From Aquamicrobium sp. LC103 (GTDB lineage: Bacteria > Pseudomonadota > Alphaproteobacteria > Rhizobiales > Rhizobiaceae), in contig NZ_LBCQ02000018.1 of the NCBI RefSeq assembly GCF_001014615.2, positions 62,001 through 126,000 on the forward strand: a stretch of DNA of 64,000 nucleotides. The letters run 5' to 3'. Shown here piece by piece: positions 18,527 to 27,758 of the stretch (position 1 is the first letter of the stretch; each line of letters begins with the position of its first letter). The notes under the pieces were generated by a model. The model searched no databases, was not told the DNA's origin, and worked only from the letters and a program-made list of their open reading frames with translations. The translations under genes and the position numbers were made by a program.

Positions 18527-19608
18527 TGAAACAGGCATTGCTTGCCGGCGCGATGCTGATCCTGGCGCTTGCGCCGACCGTTGCGCAGGACCAGGCATCG
18601 GCCATTCCGGCCGATATCGGCGCGCGCGTGGCCGAGGGCTTCGCGGCTCCCTCGCTCACGGCCTTTTCCGCGACCGCGAACGAATTGAGGACGGAGATCG
18701 GCGGCCTCTGCGACCGACCCGAACCCGCGCGACTGTCGAAGGTCCGCGAGGCATTCGTCCCGCTCGTCGCGGCCTGGGGGCGCGCCTCGATGCTGCGCTT
18801 CGGCCCCTTGCAGGAGGAAAACCGCTTCGAGCGCATCTTCTTCTGGCCCGACGCACGCGGGGTGACGCTGCGACAGGTCGAGGCATTGCTGGCCGAAGGC
18901 GATGCCGCCGTGCTGGAGCCTGGCGCGCTTGCCGCAAAGAGCGTCGCCGTGCAGGGCCTGCCTGCGCTCGAATTCGCGCTTTTCGGCACCGGTTCCGATA
19001 CGCTCGCAGATGGCGAAGGTTCCTTTAGATGCCGCTATGCACTCGCGGTCGCCGCCAATGTGGAGGCGGTCGCCGGAGCAATCGCGCAGGCATGGCGGCC
19101 CGGCACCGCCTTCCGGACCGCCTTCGTCTCGCCCTCCTCGGCAAGCGACCCCTATCGCTCCGCGGAGGAAGTGGCCGGCGAGATCGTGAAGGCGATCGGC
19201 ACCGGGCTGCAGTTCACGCGCAATGCGGAGCTGCTGCCGGCGCTCGGCGAAAGCATCGCCAAGGCACGCGGCAAGCGGGCGCCTTTCTGGCGCAGCGACA
19301 CGACCTTCGTCCTCGTCTCGGCACAGATCGAGGGATTGAAGACTTTCGCGGAAGCGGCTGGATTTGCAGCTTCTTCTTCCCCCGACGTACGGGACGCGGT
19401 CGCCTCTCTCCTGTTCGACCTCGACCACGCGATTTCGACGCTTGCCGAGGTCGCGACCCCGCCGGCGGAAGCTTTCGGCACGGCAAGCGACCGCGACCGC
19501 CTCGCCTATGTCGGTGTCGCGCTGGAAGGGGCCAACCATACGCTTGGGGAAAATCTCGCGGCCGCCCTCGGTCTGAGGATGGGTTTCAATGCGCTCGACG
19601 GAGATTGA
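18526..19608 (+). CDS. Second imelysin family periplasmic protein
   Basis: A 360-residue secreted protein with a signal peptide (residues ~1-22, LLAGAMLILALAPTVAQ). It is imelysin-like: FVPLVAAWGRASMLRFGPL and FFWPDARGVTLRQ in the first half, then VQGLPALEFALFGTG, where the GxHxxE motif of the upstream paralogue appears as GLPALE with the His missing. GVALEGANHTLGENLAAALGLRMGFNALDGD closes the protein. The two imelysins of the operon are therefore not equivalent, and this copy may have lost metal coordination at that site. The start is ATG 18526, overlapping the upstream stop, with GGAG at 18514. Confidence 0.8.
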   Translation: MKQALLAGAMLILALAPTVAQDQASAIPADIGARVAEGFAAPSLTAFSATANELRTEIGGLCDRPEPARLSKVREAFVPLVAAWGRASMLRFGPLQEENRFERIFFWPDARGVTLRQVEALLAEGDAAVLEPGALAAKSVAVQGLPALEFALFGTGSDTLADGEGSFRCRYALAVAANVEAVAGAIAQAWRPGTAFRTAFVSPSSASDPYRSAEEVAGEIVKAIGTGLQFTRNAELLPALGESIAKARGKRAPFWRSDTTFVLVSAQIEGLKTFAEAAGFAASSSPDVRDAVASLLFDLDHAISTLAEVATPPAEAFGTASDRDRLAYVGVALEGANHTLGENLAAALGLRMGFNALDGD

Positions 19609-20689
19609 TCGCCGGACCTTTCTGGCACTCGCCGGCGTCGCTGCGCTTGCACCGGCGCAGGCCGCGCGCGCGGCCGAGGAAGCCCTGTTTCTCGGCGCGC
19701 GGCTCAACGCGGGCAAGTTCGAGGCAGCCGTCATCGACGAGCGCGGTCGCGACCGTCTGGTGCTGCCGCTCGAAGCACGCGGCCATTCCTTCGCGATCGA
19801 CAGGGCGAACAGCCGCGCCGTCGCCTTTGCCCGTTCGCCGGGCCGCTTCGCCGTCGCCTTCTCTTTGAACGGGGCGACGGAGCCTGTGGCGATCGCCGCC
19901 GCGCCCGGCAGGCACTTCTTCGGCCACGGCATCTTCACGCCGGACGGGCGGCTGATGATCGCGACGGAAAACGACTACGAGGCCGCAAACGGCGTCATGG
20001 GCGTCTACGACGCCACCAATGGCTTTCGCCGCATCGGCGAATTCCCGACCGATGGGATCGGCCCGCATGAGGTGCTGCTTCTCAATGACGGGAAAACGCT
20101 GTGCGTGGCCAATGGCGGCATCCAGACCCATCCCGATTTCGAACGCGTCAAGCTGAACATCGCCATGATGGAGCCGAGCCTCGCCTATGTCGACATCGCC
20201 AGCGGCGAGGTGGTCGAGAAGGTGAAGCTCGTGCCGGAATTGCACCAGCTTTCGATCCGGCACATGGCGCTCGACGCGCGGGGGAAGGTGTGGTTCGGCT
20301 GCCAGTATGAAGGCGCGGCGGGCGACGAGCCGCCGCTGGTCGGCCGCCACAGGCGGGGCTCGGCTATCGAGCTTTTCTCCGGCCCGACGGCAATCCTTCG
20401 CGCCATGCGCAACTATGTCGGCTCGGTCGCGGTCGACGCGTCCGGCTCGATCCTCGGCACATCATCGCCCCAGGGCGGCGTCGTCGTCTTCTGGGACACG
20501 GCCACCGGCGACTGCCTCGGCAGCAGACTGCTTGCCGACGGGTGCGGGATCGCGCCTTCGGATGCTCGCGAGATGATCGTGACGAGCGGGCGCGGGGCGA
20601 TCGTCAAGGCCGATCCCGCCCATATGACCACGGTGCTTCGCGAGAATCCCGCCGCGCCCGCGTGGGACAACCACCTGCGCCGGATCTGA
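19589..20689 (+). CDS. DUF1513 family protein with Tat-type signal
   Basis: A 366-residue exported protein. The N-terminus DRRTFLALAGVAAL is a twin-arginine-type signal, although the first Arg pair is preceded by Asp rather than Ser. The remainder is a beta-propeller-like fold with repeated blades (GHGIFTPDGRLMIATEND, GIGPHEVLLLNDGKTLCVANGG, SIRHMALDARGKVWFGCQYEG). DUF1513 genes regularly close imelysin operons; the molecular role is unknown. The start overlaps the preceding gene by 20 bases, which implies coupled translation. It is the last gene of the unit: a hairpin follows, and the fhc genes converge on it. Confidence 0.8.
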   Translation: MRSTEIDRRTFLALAGVAALAPAQAARAAEEALFLGARLNAGKFEAAVIDERGRDRLVLPLEARGHSFAIDRANSRAVAFARSPGRFAVAFSLNGATEPVAIAAAPGRHFFGHGIFTPDGRLMIATENDYEAANGVMGVYDATNGFRRIGEFPTDGIGPHEVLLLNDGKTLCVANGGIQTHPDFERVKLNIAMMEPSLAYVDIASGEVVEKVKLVPELHQLSIRHMALDARGKVWFGCQYEGAAGDEPPLVGRHRRGSAIELFSGPTAILRAMRNYVGSVAVDASGSILGTSSPQGGVVVFWDTATGDCLGSRLLADGCGIAPSDAREMIVTSGRGAIVKADPAHMTTVLRENPAAPAWDNHLRRI

Positions 20690-20696
20690 GGTTCGA

Positions 20697-20718
20697 GGCA
20701 GCGCGGCTTTCCGCTGCC
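20697..20718 (+). terminator. Hairpin between convergent DUF1513 and fhcC genes
   Basis: Perfect 7-bp stem GGCAGCG / CGCTGCC with an 8-base loop, eight bases after the DUF1513 stop. No T-run follows, so it would be a weak intrinsic terminator or a 3'-end stabiliser. Confidence 0.4.
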
Positions 20719-20782
20719 GGCACCTATGTGCCGCGAAGGATGCAGCGCGCGGCGTAGCCGGTCGGGCTCGCCGTCGGAAAAC

Positions 20783-21607
20783 TCAGCGGTCCCGTTCCGC
20801 GACGGAAAAGATGATCTCGCCCTTGCCGAGGACGGCGTTGTCGCCGCCATATCGGCCGACCACCCCGCCGAGAAGCGGCTTCCTGGATATTCCGTCCGCG
20901 ATGAGATGGCGGTCGACGAGGGCGGCGAAAACGAGGTCGGGCGAGCCGCTTTTCACGAAACTCGGCGAAAGCCGCCTGGGCGACCGGTCGAGCAGGATCG
21001 AACCGCGGCGCATGAGATAGCCGGGCAGCTTGCCGACCTCGCCGGCGATCGCCAGCGTTCCCGCGATCATCCGGCAGCCGGCATAGTCGCCGCTTCCCTT
21101 CAGGACCGCGATGAGACCGCGCCGCATGCGGTCGCCCGCGCAGTCTCCCGCCCTGCCGCGCACGACCAGGACGCCGCCGGCCATGCCGGCCATTTCACCC
21201 GTCAGCGGTCCGCCGAGCCGATCGCCGGCGTCGCCGCCGATCTCCAGCCGCCCGCCGCGCATGGCCGAGCCCGCATGTGGCCCGGCATCGCCCTCGATCG
21301 TCAACGCACCGCCTGTCATCTTCCGTCCGGCCTGCGCGCCGACATTCCCGACGACGCGAATGGAGCCCTCGTCCAACCCGCTGCCGACACAGTCGAACCT
21401 GTCGCTTCCGCCTTCGAAGACCAACTGGTCCGCATCGTTTCCAGCAACGCTGAAAAGATCGCCCACCGTCAGCGCATGCTTGGAGATTCCGAGCCGGATT
21501 TTCTCCATATCACGCTTGGCCATGCCCGCGAGGGAGCGCGGCACCAGCGGCGAAAGGTCAAGCCGTTCAGGCGGTTGCGCCCTTAAGGTGAAGGTCAGGG
21601 CGCTCAC
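20783..21607 (-). CDS. fhcC: Formyltransferase/hydrolase complex subunit C (formylmethanofuran dehydrogenase C-like)
   Basis: A 274-residue cytoplasmic subunit of the Fhc complex, which moves the formyl group from formyl-H4MPT via methylofuran to formate. The middle of the protein is the right-handed beta-helix of FwdC/FhcC, with repeated G-x-x-M-x-x-G turns (GAQAGRKMTGG, GPHAGSAMRGG, GDCAGDRMRRG, GDYAGCRMIAG). The C-terminal sequence and length match FhcC. It is the last gene of the reverse-strand unit fhcB-A-D-C, and its start overlaps the fhcD stop by four bases. Confidence 0.92.
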   Translation of the reverse strand: MSALTFTLRAQPPERLDLSPLVPRSLAGMAKRDMEKIRLGISKHALTVGDLFSVAGNDADQLVFEGGSDRFDCVGSGLDEGSIRVVGNVGAQAGRKMTGGALTIEGDAGPHAGSAMRGGRLEIGGDAGDRLGGPLTGEMAGMAGGVLVVRGRAGDCAGDRMRRGLIAVLKGSGDYAGCRMIAGTLAIAGEVGKLPGYLMRRGSILLDRSPRRLSPSFVKSGSPDLVFAALVDRHLIADGISRKPLLGGVVGRYGGDNAVLGKGEIIFSVAERDR

Positions 21608-22512
21608 GGCAGCAAATCCTTCAGGTGATAGTGAAACTTGCCGAGTTTTCCGCCGTAGTTTCCCGCGGTTATGCGCGACGCGCCCATCTCGGAGCCGAGA
21701 TCGGTGACCGCCTTGATGCCGGCCTTCATCGCCGCCGCGACCGCGTCGCTGTTCTCCCCGTCTATGACGATTTCGAGAACCGCGTTGGTGTCGGCATCGA
21801 GCGCGCTTGCGATCACGCCCCGCAATATGGGCGCGAAGGCATCATTTGTGGAGGCGATCATGCCCTTGTACTTGCCGCCGATCTTGGAGCCCGAGCGTAC
21901 GATGCCGCCCGGAAACGGCATGATCGCGCCGCGCACCTTGCCGATCGCCACCACCGCCGCCTCCGCCGCTCTCAGGGCCTTTTCACTGCTGCCGGCGAGC
22001 AGCAGCAGATTGCCACCACCGACCGCCCCCTTGGTGAGGCCGGTCGTCGCCTCGCAAAGGAATTCCCCGTCCATCACCGGAATGCGCCAATAGTGCCTGC
22101 CGCCGAGCTTCTTCGAAATCTGCCAGCCGTCGCCGAAATAGCGGATCGCGGCGCCGAGCTTGAGCTGCGTCTCACCGTCGAGACCTGCAAAGCATGCGCT
22201 GCCGGGCGCGGTGAGCACGCATTGGCCTACGCGGTTCTGCAGCTGCTTCTGCAATTCCTCCGTGCTGACGGCGAACATCATGACCCGGCACCCGGGGCGG
22301 CCATCCGGGGTCTCGGCGGGATCCATCTCCACGTCGATCGCCGCCTCGCAGCCGCAGCCGATCACCGAAGTGGCAAATCCCGTCATGGAGATGGCGGCCT
22401 GCCGCGCCCACTTCGCGTCGGGTCCGGTGATGACGATCGCCGTCGCCCGCATGCCGAAGGCCTCCGCAAAGGTGTCCTCTATGGCGACGCCGTTGACGTT
22501 CATGCTCTGCAT
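21604..22512 (-). CDS. fhcD: Formylmethanofuran:H4MPT formyltransferase (subunit D of Fhc)
   Basis: A 302-residue Ftr/FhcD homologue that transfers the formyl group between H4MPT and methylofuran. It starts NVNGVAIEDTFAEAFGMRATAIVITG, as in archaeal Ftr, has GCGCEAAID and a Cys/Gly-rich GKLGKFHYHLKDLLP end. It overlaps fhcA by 13 bases and fhcC by four. GAGG lies just upstream of ATG 22512; a second ATG at 22503 is possible. Confidence 0.93.
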   Translation of the reverse strand: MQSMNVNGVAIEDTFAEAFGMRATAIVITGPDAKWARQAAISMTGFATSVIGCGCEAAIDVEMDPAETPDGRPGCRVMMFAVSTEELQKQLQNRVGQCVLTAPGSACFAGLDGETQLKLGAAIRYFGDGWQISKKLGGRHYWRIPVMDGEFLCEATTGLTKGAVGGGNLLLLAGSSEKALRAAEAAVVAIGKVRGAIMPFPGGIVRSGSKIGGKYKGMIASTNDAFAPILRGVIASALDADTNAVLEIVIDGENSDAVAAAMKAGIKAVTDLGSEMGASRITAGNYGGKLGKFHYHLKDLLP

Positions 22513-24131
22513 GGCACCTCGCCGAAGGGATTTTCCCGTGCGATCGCCCAGTCCGGGAAGGTGAACCAGTCGAGCGACAGGCCGTAACGTTCCTGATGGT
22601 AGGCTTCGAGCCGGCGGACCATCGCCTTGTCCGGCGACGGATTGAGCCGAAGCGCCCTGCCCCAGCGGTATTTCTCGATCTCGCCGTCCCTGACGACCAG
22701 TTCGCCGTTCTTGAACACCAGCGCGGCCGCTTCGAACATTCGCGCCACGTCATCCTGTTTGCGGTAGACCGCGATGTCGGCCAGGGCGCCGGCACCGAGG
22801 TGCCCGCGATCGGCGAGCCCGAGGAGTTTCGCGGGCGCGGCACGCGTCATGATGGCGACCTCCTCGAAACTGTATTCGCGCTCGATCGCCGGCAGCGTCG
22901 TCAGCGAAAGCGCGCGCTTGGGCAGGCCTTCGGCGACCTCCCGCCGCGCCTCCTTGCGCATCAGCAGCTCGAAAAGCCGCGGATAGGCGGTGAAAGGCGC
23001 GCCGTTCGGATGATCGGTGGTGAAGAAGACCCGCCACGGATCGTCGATGAGCAGGAAGAGTTCTAGCCCCACGGCCCATTGTACCGAGCCGTAGAAGTCC
23101 TTTCGATATCGGTAGGGCACGATGCCGCCGCCATTGCCGTCGCCGTCGATGATCACGCTCTTCCTCGGATCGGCGCCGCCGCGCGCGGAGAACTGGCGCA
23201 TGACGTCGGAAGAGATCGTGACCGTCTGGCCGAACATGACCTGGCCGATGTCGATGGTGATCTCCGGCGTGGCGTTCACCAACTCGGCAAGCCGAGCGCC
23301 CGCCGACGAGAATTTGCGAGAGCCTTCCGTGCCGTAGCCGTAGAATTGGAGATGCGCGAGATGCAGCGGCACGCCTTCGGCTGCCGCAATCGTCGCCGCC
23401 GCCGTCTCCGCCGCGCCCGGCGCGCCGAGATTGTTGCAATGGACGTGCAGCGGATGCGGAATGCCGAGTTCCGCCACCGCCGCTTGCAGCGTCTTGACGA
23501 TCCGGCGCGAGCTCACGCCGTAGGAGGGCACGACGTCGTCGAGCGAGAAGGTACGTACATTCTCCTTGAAGGCGGTCGCCGCCCCCGCATTGATGACCTT
23601 GACGCCGAGCGCGCGCGTCGAGGCGACCGTCCAGGCGACATAGTCCTCGATCATGGAGGAGGACGCGTCGTCGCGGATCATCGACAGGAGAAAATCGTCA
23701 TTGCCGAGGATCGCCAGCGTCGCCTTGTCGATGATCGGTATGTCGGCGAGCTCGAGATGGGTGTGAAGCGCGCTGCCCGGAGACATCGCCGGCTCCACCA
23801 CCGTCGTGAAGCCCATCCGCGCGTAGAGCCGGCCGGTCTCGAACGCCGTCCAGCCGAGGCTGGAAAGCGGCGTCACGGCGGGTCGCGACGCATGCGCGGC
23901 ATAATGTTCGGGCAGAAGCAGGCGCGCGGTGTTCACGTTGCCGCCGCCGATATGGGAGTGGATGTCGATCGCCCCCGCCATGACGATGCATCCGGAAGCG
24001 TCGAAAGTGGCGTCGGGGCGCCGCGAGGCGGGCGGCTCGACGATCGTCTCGTCCTCGATCCAGAGATCGCCCGTGCCGGAACGGCCATTGAGGGGATCGA
24101 CGATCTCGCCGCCCGAAATCCTGGTCAGCAT
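22500..24131 (-). CDS. fhcA: Formyltransferase/hydrolase complex subunit A (amidohydrolase)
   Basis: A 543-residue amidohydrolase-fold subunit that hydrolyses formyl-methylofuran to formate. The metal-site motif GAIDIHSHIGGGN (HxH near residue 57) and the later PLHVHCNNLG, HLAHLQFYGYG and FFTTDHPNGAPFTAYP match FwdA/FhcA. In methylotrophic bacteria the complex acts as a hydrolase without the tungsten/molybdenum dehydrogenase centre. Its start overlaps the fhcB stop by seven bases. Confidence 0.94.
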   Translation of the reverse strand: MLTRISGGEIVDPLNGRSGTGDLWIEDETIVEPPASRRPDATFDASGCIVMAGAIDIHSHIGGGNVNTARLLLPEHYAAHASRPAVTPLSSLGWTAFETGRLYARMGFTTVVEPAMSPGSALHTHLELADIPIIDKATLAILGNDDFLLSMIRDDASSSMIEDYVAWTVASTRALGVKVINAGAATAFKENVRTFSLDDVVPSYGVSSRRIVKTLQAAVAELGIPHPLHVHCNNLGAPGAAETAAATIAAAEGVPLHLAHLQFYGYGTEGSRKFSSAGARLAELVNATPEITIDIGQVMFGQTVTISSDVMRQFSARGGADPRKSVIIDGDGNGGGIVPYRYRKDFYGSVQWAVGLELFLLIDDPWRVFFTTDHPNGAPFTAYPRLFELLMRKEARREVAEGLPKRALSLTTLPAIEREYSFEEVAIMTRAAPAKLLGLADRGHLGAGALADIAVYRKQDDVARMFEAAALVFKNGELVVRDGEIEKYRWGRALRLNPSPDKAMVRRLEAYHQERYGLSLDWFTFPDWAIARENPFGEVPCRA

Positions 24132-25210
24132 GGCGCCTCGGCTCCCTCGGGCAGGTGGGCGATGATGGCGCGAAGGACGGCGGCGGCGGGCAATTGCGAG
24201 GATGACCGCGCCGCGACCGCCGCAAGGGTTCCGGTCCTGACCGAATAGGAAACCGCGTCGTGATCCAGACCCGGATCACCGACCGCAATCGTGACGTCGG
24301 CACCTACGGCCGGCCGCGCGGTCTTTGCAACGGCGATCAGGCTCGCACCCGCTGCCGCCGGCGGAGCCTCGCCGCCCGTTGCGGAAAGCCACAGATGCAG
24401 ATCGGCTTCACCCGCATCCAACATCCGGCCGGCGTTCCACCGCCACGGATCGTGCTCCGGATATCCGCGCGAGAAGCCGGTCCGGAGCGGGAAGCCCGTG
24501 GTCCATGTCGAAGTCAGCGCGGCTCCCCATGCTTTTTCGCTCGCCGGCAGGTGCAGGGTGGATGCGCGCTTGCGGCGGTTGATATCCGAGACGAGACCTT
24601 GCAGCATTTCCAGCGTCAATCCGTCGGCCTCGCCGCCGCCGAACAGGAACACCGGAAATCCCGCCTCGGCCAGCGCCCCCTTGAAACCGTCGATATTGGT
24701 CACCTCGGCCGTTACCTTGCGCCCGGCGCAGAGCGCGCGAACCGCTGCGAGCGTGCCCGCAAGATCGGTTCCCTCGCAGGAAAGGAGCGTGACTTCCCTT
24801 CCGCCCAGCCGTTTGGGAGCGCCGCGATCCGCTCCGATGAGGAACAGTCCGCGTTTGCCGCCTGTCGCGAGGTCGGGGACGGAGATGGCCAGCTCCTCGA
24901 CATAGGCGCGATGGCTTTCCGGGATTTCGCCCACGAAGACGATCATGTCGGCCCGCCGTCGGGCCTCCCCCGGCAAGATGAACATTCCGCCGCTCGCGGC
25001 GATCACCGCGGCCTCCCGCGCCGCCGCTTCGCCATTTACATAGTCGCAGGACGCGCCGACACGCGCGGCAAGCGCGAGCGCGGCACGCGTGCCATGCACA
25101 TCCGTATCGAGGCTGAAAACCGGGCACCGACTCGACACAAGCAACTCGGCGGCTTTTTTTGCCGCGCGCGCCAAAGGCACTTCCCGGTTGCCGATCCACG
25201 CAACCGCCAT
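24125..25210 (-). CDS. fhcB: Formyltransferase/hydrolase complex subunit B
   Basis: A 361-residue protein related to the molybdopterin-binding subunit FwdB/FmdB but of the shortened bacterial type, in which the metal cofactor role is lost. Recognisable segments: CPVFSLDTDVHGTRAALALA, MIVFVGEIPESH, TGFPLRTGFSRGYPEHDPWRWNA. It is the first gene of the fhc unit; the promoter should lie in the 124 bases between its start and the dehydratase gene stop. Confidence 0.9.
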   Translation of the reverse strand: MAVAWIGNREVPLARAAKKAAELLVSSRCPVFSLDTDVHGTRAALALAARVGASCDYVNGEAAAREAAVIAASGGMFILPGEARRRADMIVFVGEIPESHRAYVEELAISVPDLATGGKRGLFLIGADRGAPKRLGGREVTLLSCEGTDLAGTLAAVRALCAGRKVTAEVTNIDGFKGALAEAGFPVFLFGGGEADGLTLEMLQGLVSDINRRKRASTLHLPASEKAWGAALTSTWTTGFPLRTGFSRGYPEHDPWRWNAGRMLDAGEADLHLWLSATGGEAPPAAAGASLIAVAKTARPAVGADVTIAVGDPGLDHDAVSYSVRTGTLAAVAARSSSQLPAAAVLRAIIAHLPEGAEAPC

Positions 25211-25334
25211 AATCGTCCAAAACTTTCTGGTGCCGGGGAAATGTTAGCGCAAAGCGTTTTCGAGGTGAAGCCGTCCCCGGAATTTTGGCGCGATCCGGCC
25301 AACGATCGCGGTTCGAAGCGTCGAAGGACCCCGC

Positions 25335-25727
25335 TCAATCATATTTCACATAGGCAAAGCGCTGGTCGGTCTGCGGCGTGCCCTCGAGAGCGCCGCCTTC
25401 CGCGCCCGGCTGCCACTGCACGACTTCCTCGATCTTCCTCGCCAGCTCGAAATCCTTGTCGGTGACGCCCTTTGCGGCATGGTTCGTCAGCCGCACCTCG
25501 ACCCAGGCGTAGGAGGCGGTGATGTCCGGATGGTGCCAGGCCGCCTCCGCGAGATGGCCGACGGTGTTGATCACCATTAGCGTCGATTTCCAGCCATGCG
25601 TCTTGTATTTCCGCCGGATCCAGCCGTTCTCGTAATACCATTTCGGCAGTTCGGCCTTGAGCCTTCCGTCGATCTCGGCCTCGGAATAGACGCGTTCCTT
25701 GCCGCGCTTGTCGGTGTCGTCGGTCAT
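25335..25727 (-). CDS. 4a-hydroxytetrahydrobiopterin (pterin-4a-carbinolamine) dehydratase-like protein
   Basis: A 130-residue PCD/DCoH-fold protein. The C-terminal ~90 residues hold the family pattern: PKWYYENGWIRRKYKTHGW, then GHLAEAAWHHPDITASYAWVEVRLTNHAAKGVTDKD, with the HHPD-type active-site residues. PCD dehydrates carbinolamine pterins; in this setting it probably acts on methanopterin intermediates, since no phenylalanine hydroxylase is nearby. Start at ATG 25727 is supported by GGAGG. It lies upstream of fhcB in the same direction and is divergent from the beta-RFAP synthase gene. Confidence 0.85.
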   Translation of the reverse strand: MTDDTDKRGKERVYSEAEIDGRLKAELPKWYYENGWIRRKYKTHGWKSTLMVINTVGHLAEAAWHHPDITASYAWVEVRLTNHAAKGVTDKDFELARKIEEVVQWQPGAEGGALEGTPQTDQRFAYVKYD

Positions 25728-25868
25728 GGTTTCCTCCGCCTCGTTTCGCGATATCCGCAAAATGGCGGAATGAGGGTTCCGCCGCTTGCCAAGCCGCCGA
25801 AAGCGGCTATCATGAATATCGGCACCTAAACTCTCGTGATGCATGATGATGCACCCACAAGGGGGCAG

Positions 25869-26837
25869 ATGTCCAATTCCATTACAGTAAAGGTGCCGGC
25901 CAGGCTTCACCTCGGCTTCCTCGACATCGAGGACGAGGGCGGGCGGCGCTTCGGCAGCATCGGCCTTCCCCTCACCTCGCCCGAAACGGTCCTGACGCTT
26001 TCGCGCGCCGCCGTGACATCCGTTGAAGGCCCGGATGCGGATCGTGCCGCTGGCCATCTGCGCGGATTGTGCCGCCATCTCGGCATCCGCTCGGAGCATC
26101 GCCTCATAATCGAAGACGCCATCCCGAACCATGCCGGACTTGGCTCCGGCACGCAGATCGCCTTGGCCGTCTCGGCGGCTTTGCGCGGACTGCACGGCCT
26201 GCCGCCCGACATCACCGGCGACGCCCTGCTGCTCGGCCGTGGCGCGCGCTCCGGCGTCGGCATTGCGAGCTTCGAGGCCGGCGGCCTGATCGTCGACGCC
26301 GGCAGGCGCCACGCCGGCAGCCTGCCGACCGTGGTCGCGCGAGTGCCCTTCCCCGAGGAGTGGCGCATCCTTCTGGTTCTCGACGGCGCGAGCAGCGGCC
26401 TGCACGGCGCGCAGGAGCTGGAAGCCTTCCGCTCCTTGCCGCCATTGCCGCGGGAGGTGGCGGGCGAGAACTGCCGCCATGCGCTGATGGGCGCGCTGCC
26501 TGCCCTGGCCGAGCGCGACATCGCCGCCTTCGGCTTTGCGATATCCGCCATCCAGCGCAACATCGGCACCCATTTCGCTCCCGCTCAGGGCGGGCTCTTC
26601 ACCAGCCCGCGGGTCAAAAAAATGATCGAAGCGCTCGCACGGGCAGGAGCCGTCGGCATCGGCCAGAGCTCGTGGGGACCGACCGGCTTCGCCTTCGCGC
26701 CTTCCGAGACCTCCGCCAGCGAGATGGTGCGCGTCACCGAAAAGGACCACGCCGACGGCCTGGAGATCAGAATCGTCGGCGGCAGGAATTCGGGCGCCGA
26801 GATCATAGCGCGGCAATTCAATCTCGTAGGAAGCTGA
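25869..26837 (+). CDS. Beta-ribofuranosylaminobenzene 5'-phosphate (beta-RFAP) synthase
   Basis: A 322-residue enzyme for the committed step of H4MPT synthesis: p-aminobenzoate (or hydroxybenzoate) plus PRPP gives beta-RFA-P with loss of CO2 and pyrophosphate. It has a GHMP-kinase-like fold: VPARLHLGFLDIE at the N-terminus, IPNHAGLGSGTQIALAVSAAL (Gly-rich loop) near residue 90, RSGVGIASFEAGGLIVDAG, and QSSWGPTGFAF near the end. Start ATG 25869 follows AAGGGGG; an ATG at 25836 is in frame but lacks a site. It heads the forward-strand cofactor and C1 unit. Confidence 0.9.
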   Translation: MSNSITVKVPARLHLGFLDIEDEGGRRFGSIGLPLTSPETVLTLSRAAVTSVEGPDADRAAGHLRGLCRHLGIRSEHRLIIEDAIPNHAGLGSGTQIALAVSAALRGLHGLPPDITGDALLLGRGARSGVGIASFEAGGLIVDAGRRHAGSLPTVVARVPFPEEWRILLVLDGASSGLHGAQELEAFRSLPPLPREVAGENCRHALMGALPALAERDIAAFGFAISAIQRNIGTHFAPAQGGLFTSPRVKKMIEALARAGAVGIGQSSWGPTGFAFAPSETSASEMVRVTEKDHADGLEIRIVGGRNSGAEIIARQFNLVGS

Positions 26838-26861
26838 GTTCAGCAGGGAAGGTCATCCGCC

Positions 26862-27758
26862 ATGGCCAGCAAGCACATTCTGCACATGCTCACACCCCTC
26901 AAGCATATGAGCCCGTTCGACGTGAACATGGCGCTCGACGCCGGCTTCGACGCGGTCCTGCCCTATGTCGACGTGGGCATCGCCGAGGTCACAAGCCTGG
27001 TGCAGGACGCGATCTTCTCGCGACCGCCGAACGCCGGCGTAGATACCGGCATCTTCATCGCCGGCAAGAACGCCGCGCTCGCGCTCGACATGCTCGACGC
27101 GGCGAAGAAGGCGATGGTGCCGCCCTTCCGGGTTTCCGTCTTTGCCGATCCGGCGGGTTCCTTCACCACCGCCGCCGCGGTGGTCGCCAAGGTGGAAAAG
27201 AGCCTGAAAACGAAATTCGGCCGCGAGTTGAAGGACACGCGGATCGCGATCTTCGGCGCGACAGGCGTGGTCGGTTTCTGCACGGCGGTTCTCGCGGCCC
27301 GGGAAGGCGCGAAGGTCGCGCTCGTCGGTCATGACGGTCCGCAGCGCGTCAGCGAGGTGGCGTCCGAAATCCGGGCTCGGTTCGAACTGGACGTGGCTGC
27401 CGACGACGGCTCGAGCGAAGCCAAGAAGAAATCCATCCTCGCCGCCAGCGAAGTGGTTCTGTCGGCGGCGAAAGCCGGCGTGGAGGTGATTTCGAAGGAA
27501 ATGCTCGACGAAGCGGGCGGGCTGCTGCTGGCGGCCGACGTCAACGCGGTTCCACCCGCCGGCATCGCCGGCCTGGGAATAAGCGACGACGGCGTGCCGC
27601 TTGCCGGCACGACGGCTGTCGGGATAGGACCGCTTGCAATCGGAAACGTGAAGTACAAAACCGAGTTCGGTCTTTTCAAGAAGCTGATCGAGGCGGAAAA
27701 GCCCGTGATTTTTGATTTTCAGGATGCCTTTTCCCTTGCACGAGAAATCGTCACATAA
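26862..27758 (+). CDS. mtdB: NAD(P)-dependent methylene-H4MPT dehydrogenase
   Basis: A 298-residue cytoplasmic dehydrogenase that oxidises methylene-H4MPT to methenyl-H4MPT with NAD(P)+. The N-terminal KHILHMLTPLKHMSPFDVNMA and FADPAGSFTTAAA are the MtdA/MtdB signature. The Rossmann motif IFGATGVVGFCTAVLAAREGA lies near residue 130. It is assigned to MtdB rather than MtdA because it sits between beta-RFAP synthase and mch in an H4MPT cluster. The next gene starts inside its 3' end (35-base overlap). Confidence 0.92.
   Translation: MASKHILHMLTPLKHMSPFDVNMALDAGFDAVLPYVDVGIAEVTSLVQDAIFSRPPNAGVDTGIFIAGKNAALALDMLDAAKKAMVPPFRVSVFADPAGSFTTAAAVVAKVEKSLKTKFGRELKDTRIAIFGATGVVGFCTAVLAAREGAKVALVGHDGPQRVSEVASEIRARFELDVAADDGSSEAKKKSILAASEVVLSAAKAGVEVISKEMLDEAGGLLLAADVNAVPPAGIAGLGISDDGVPLAGTTAVGIGPLAIGNVKYKTEFGLFKKLIEAEKPVIFDFQDAFSLAREIVT

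Noticed and set aside
25836-25868. Upstream ATG at 25836 as the start of beta-RFAP synthase
   Set aside because: It would add 11 residues with no ribosome site and no family match, while ATG 25869 has AAGGGGG at good spacing.
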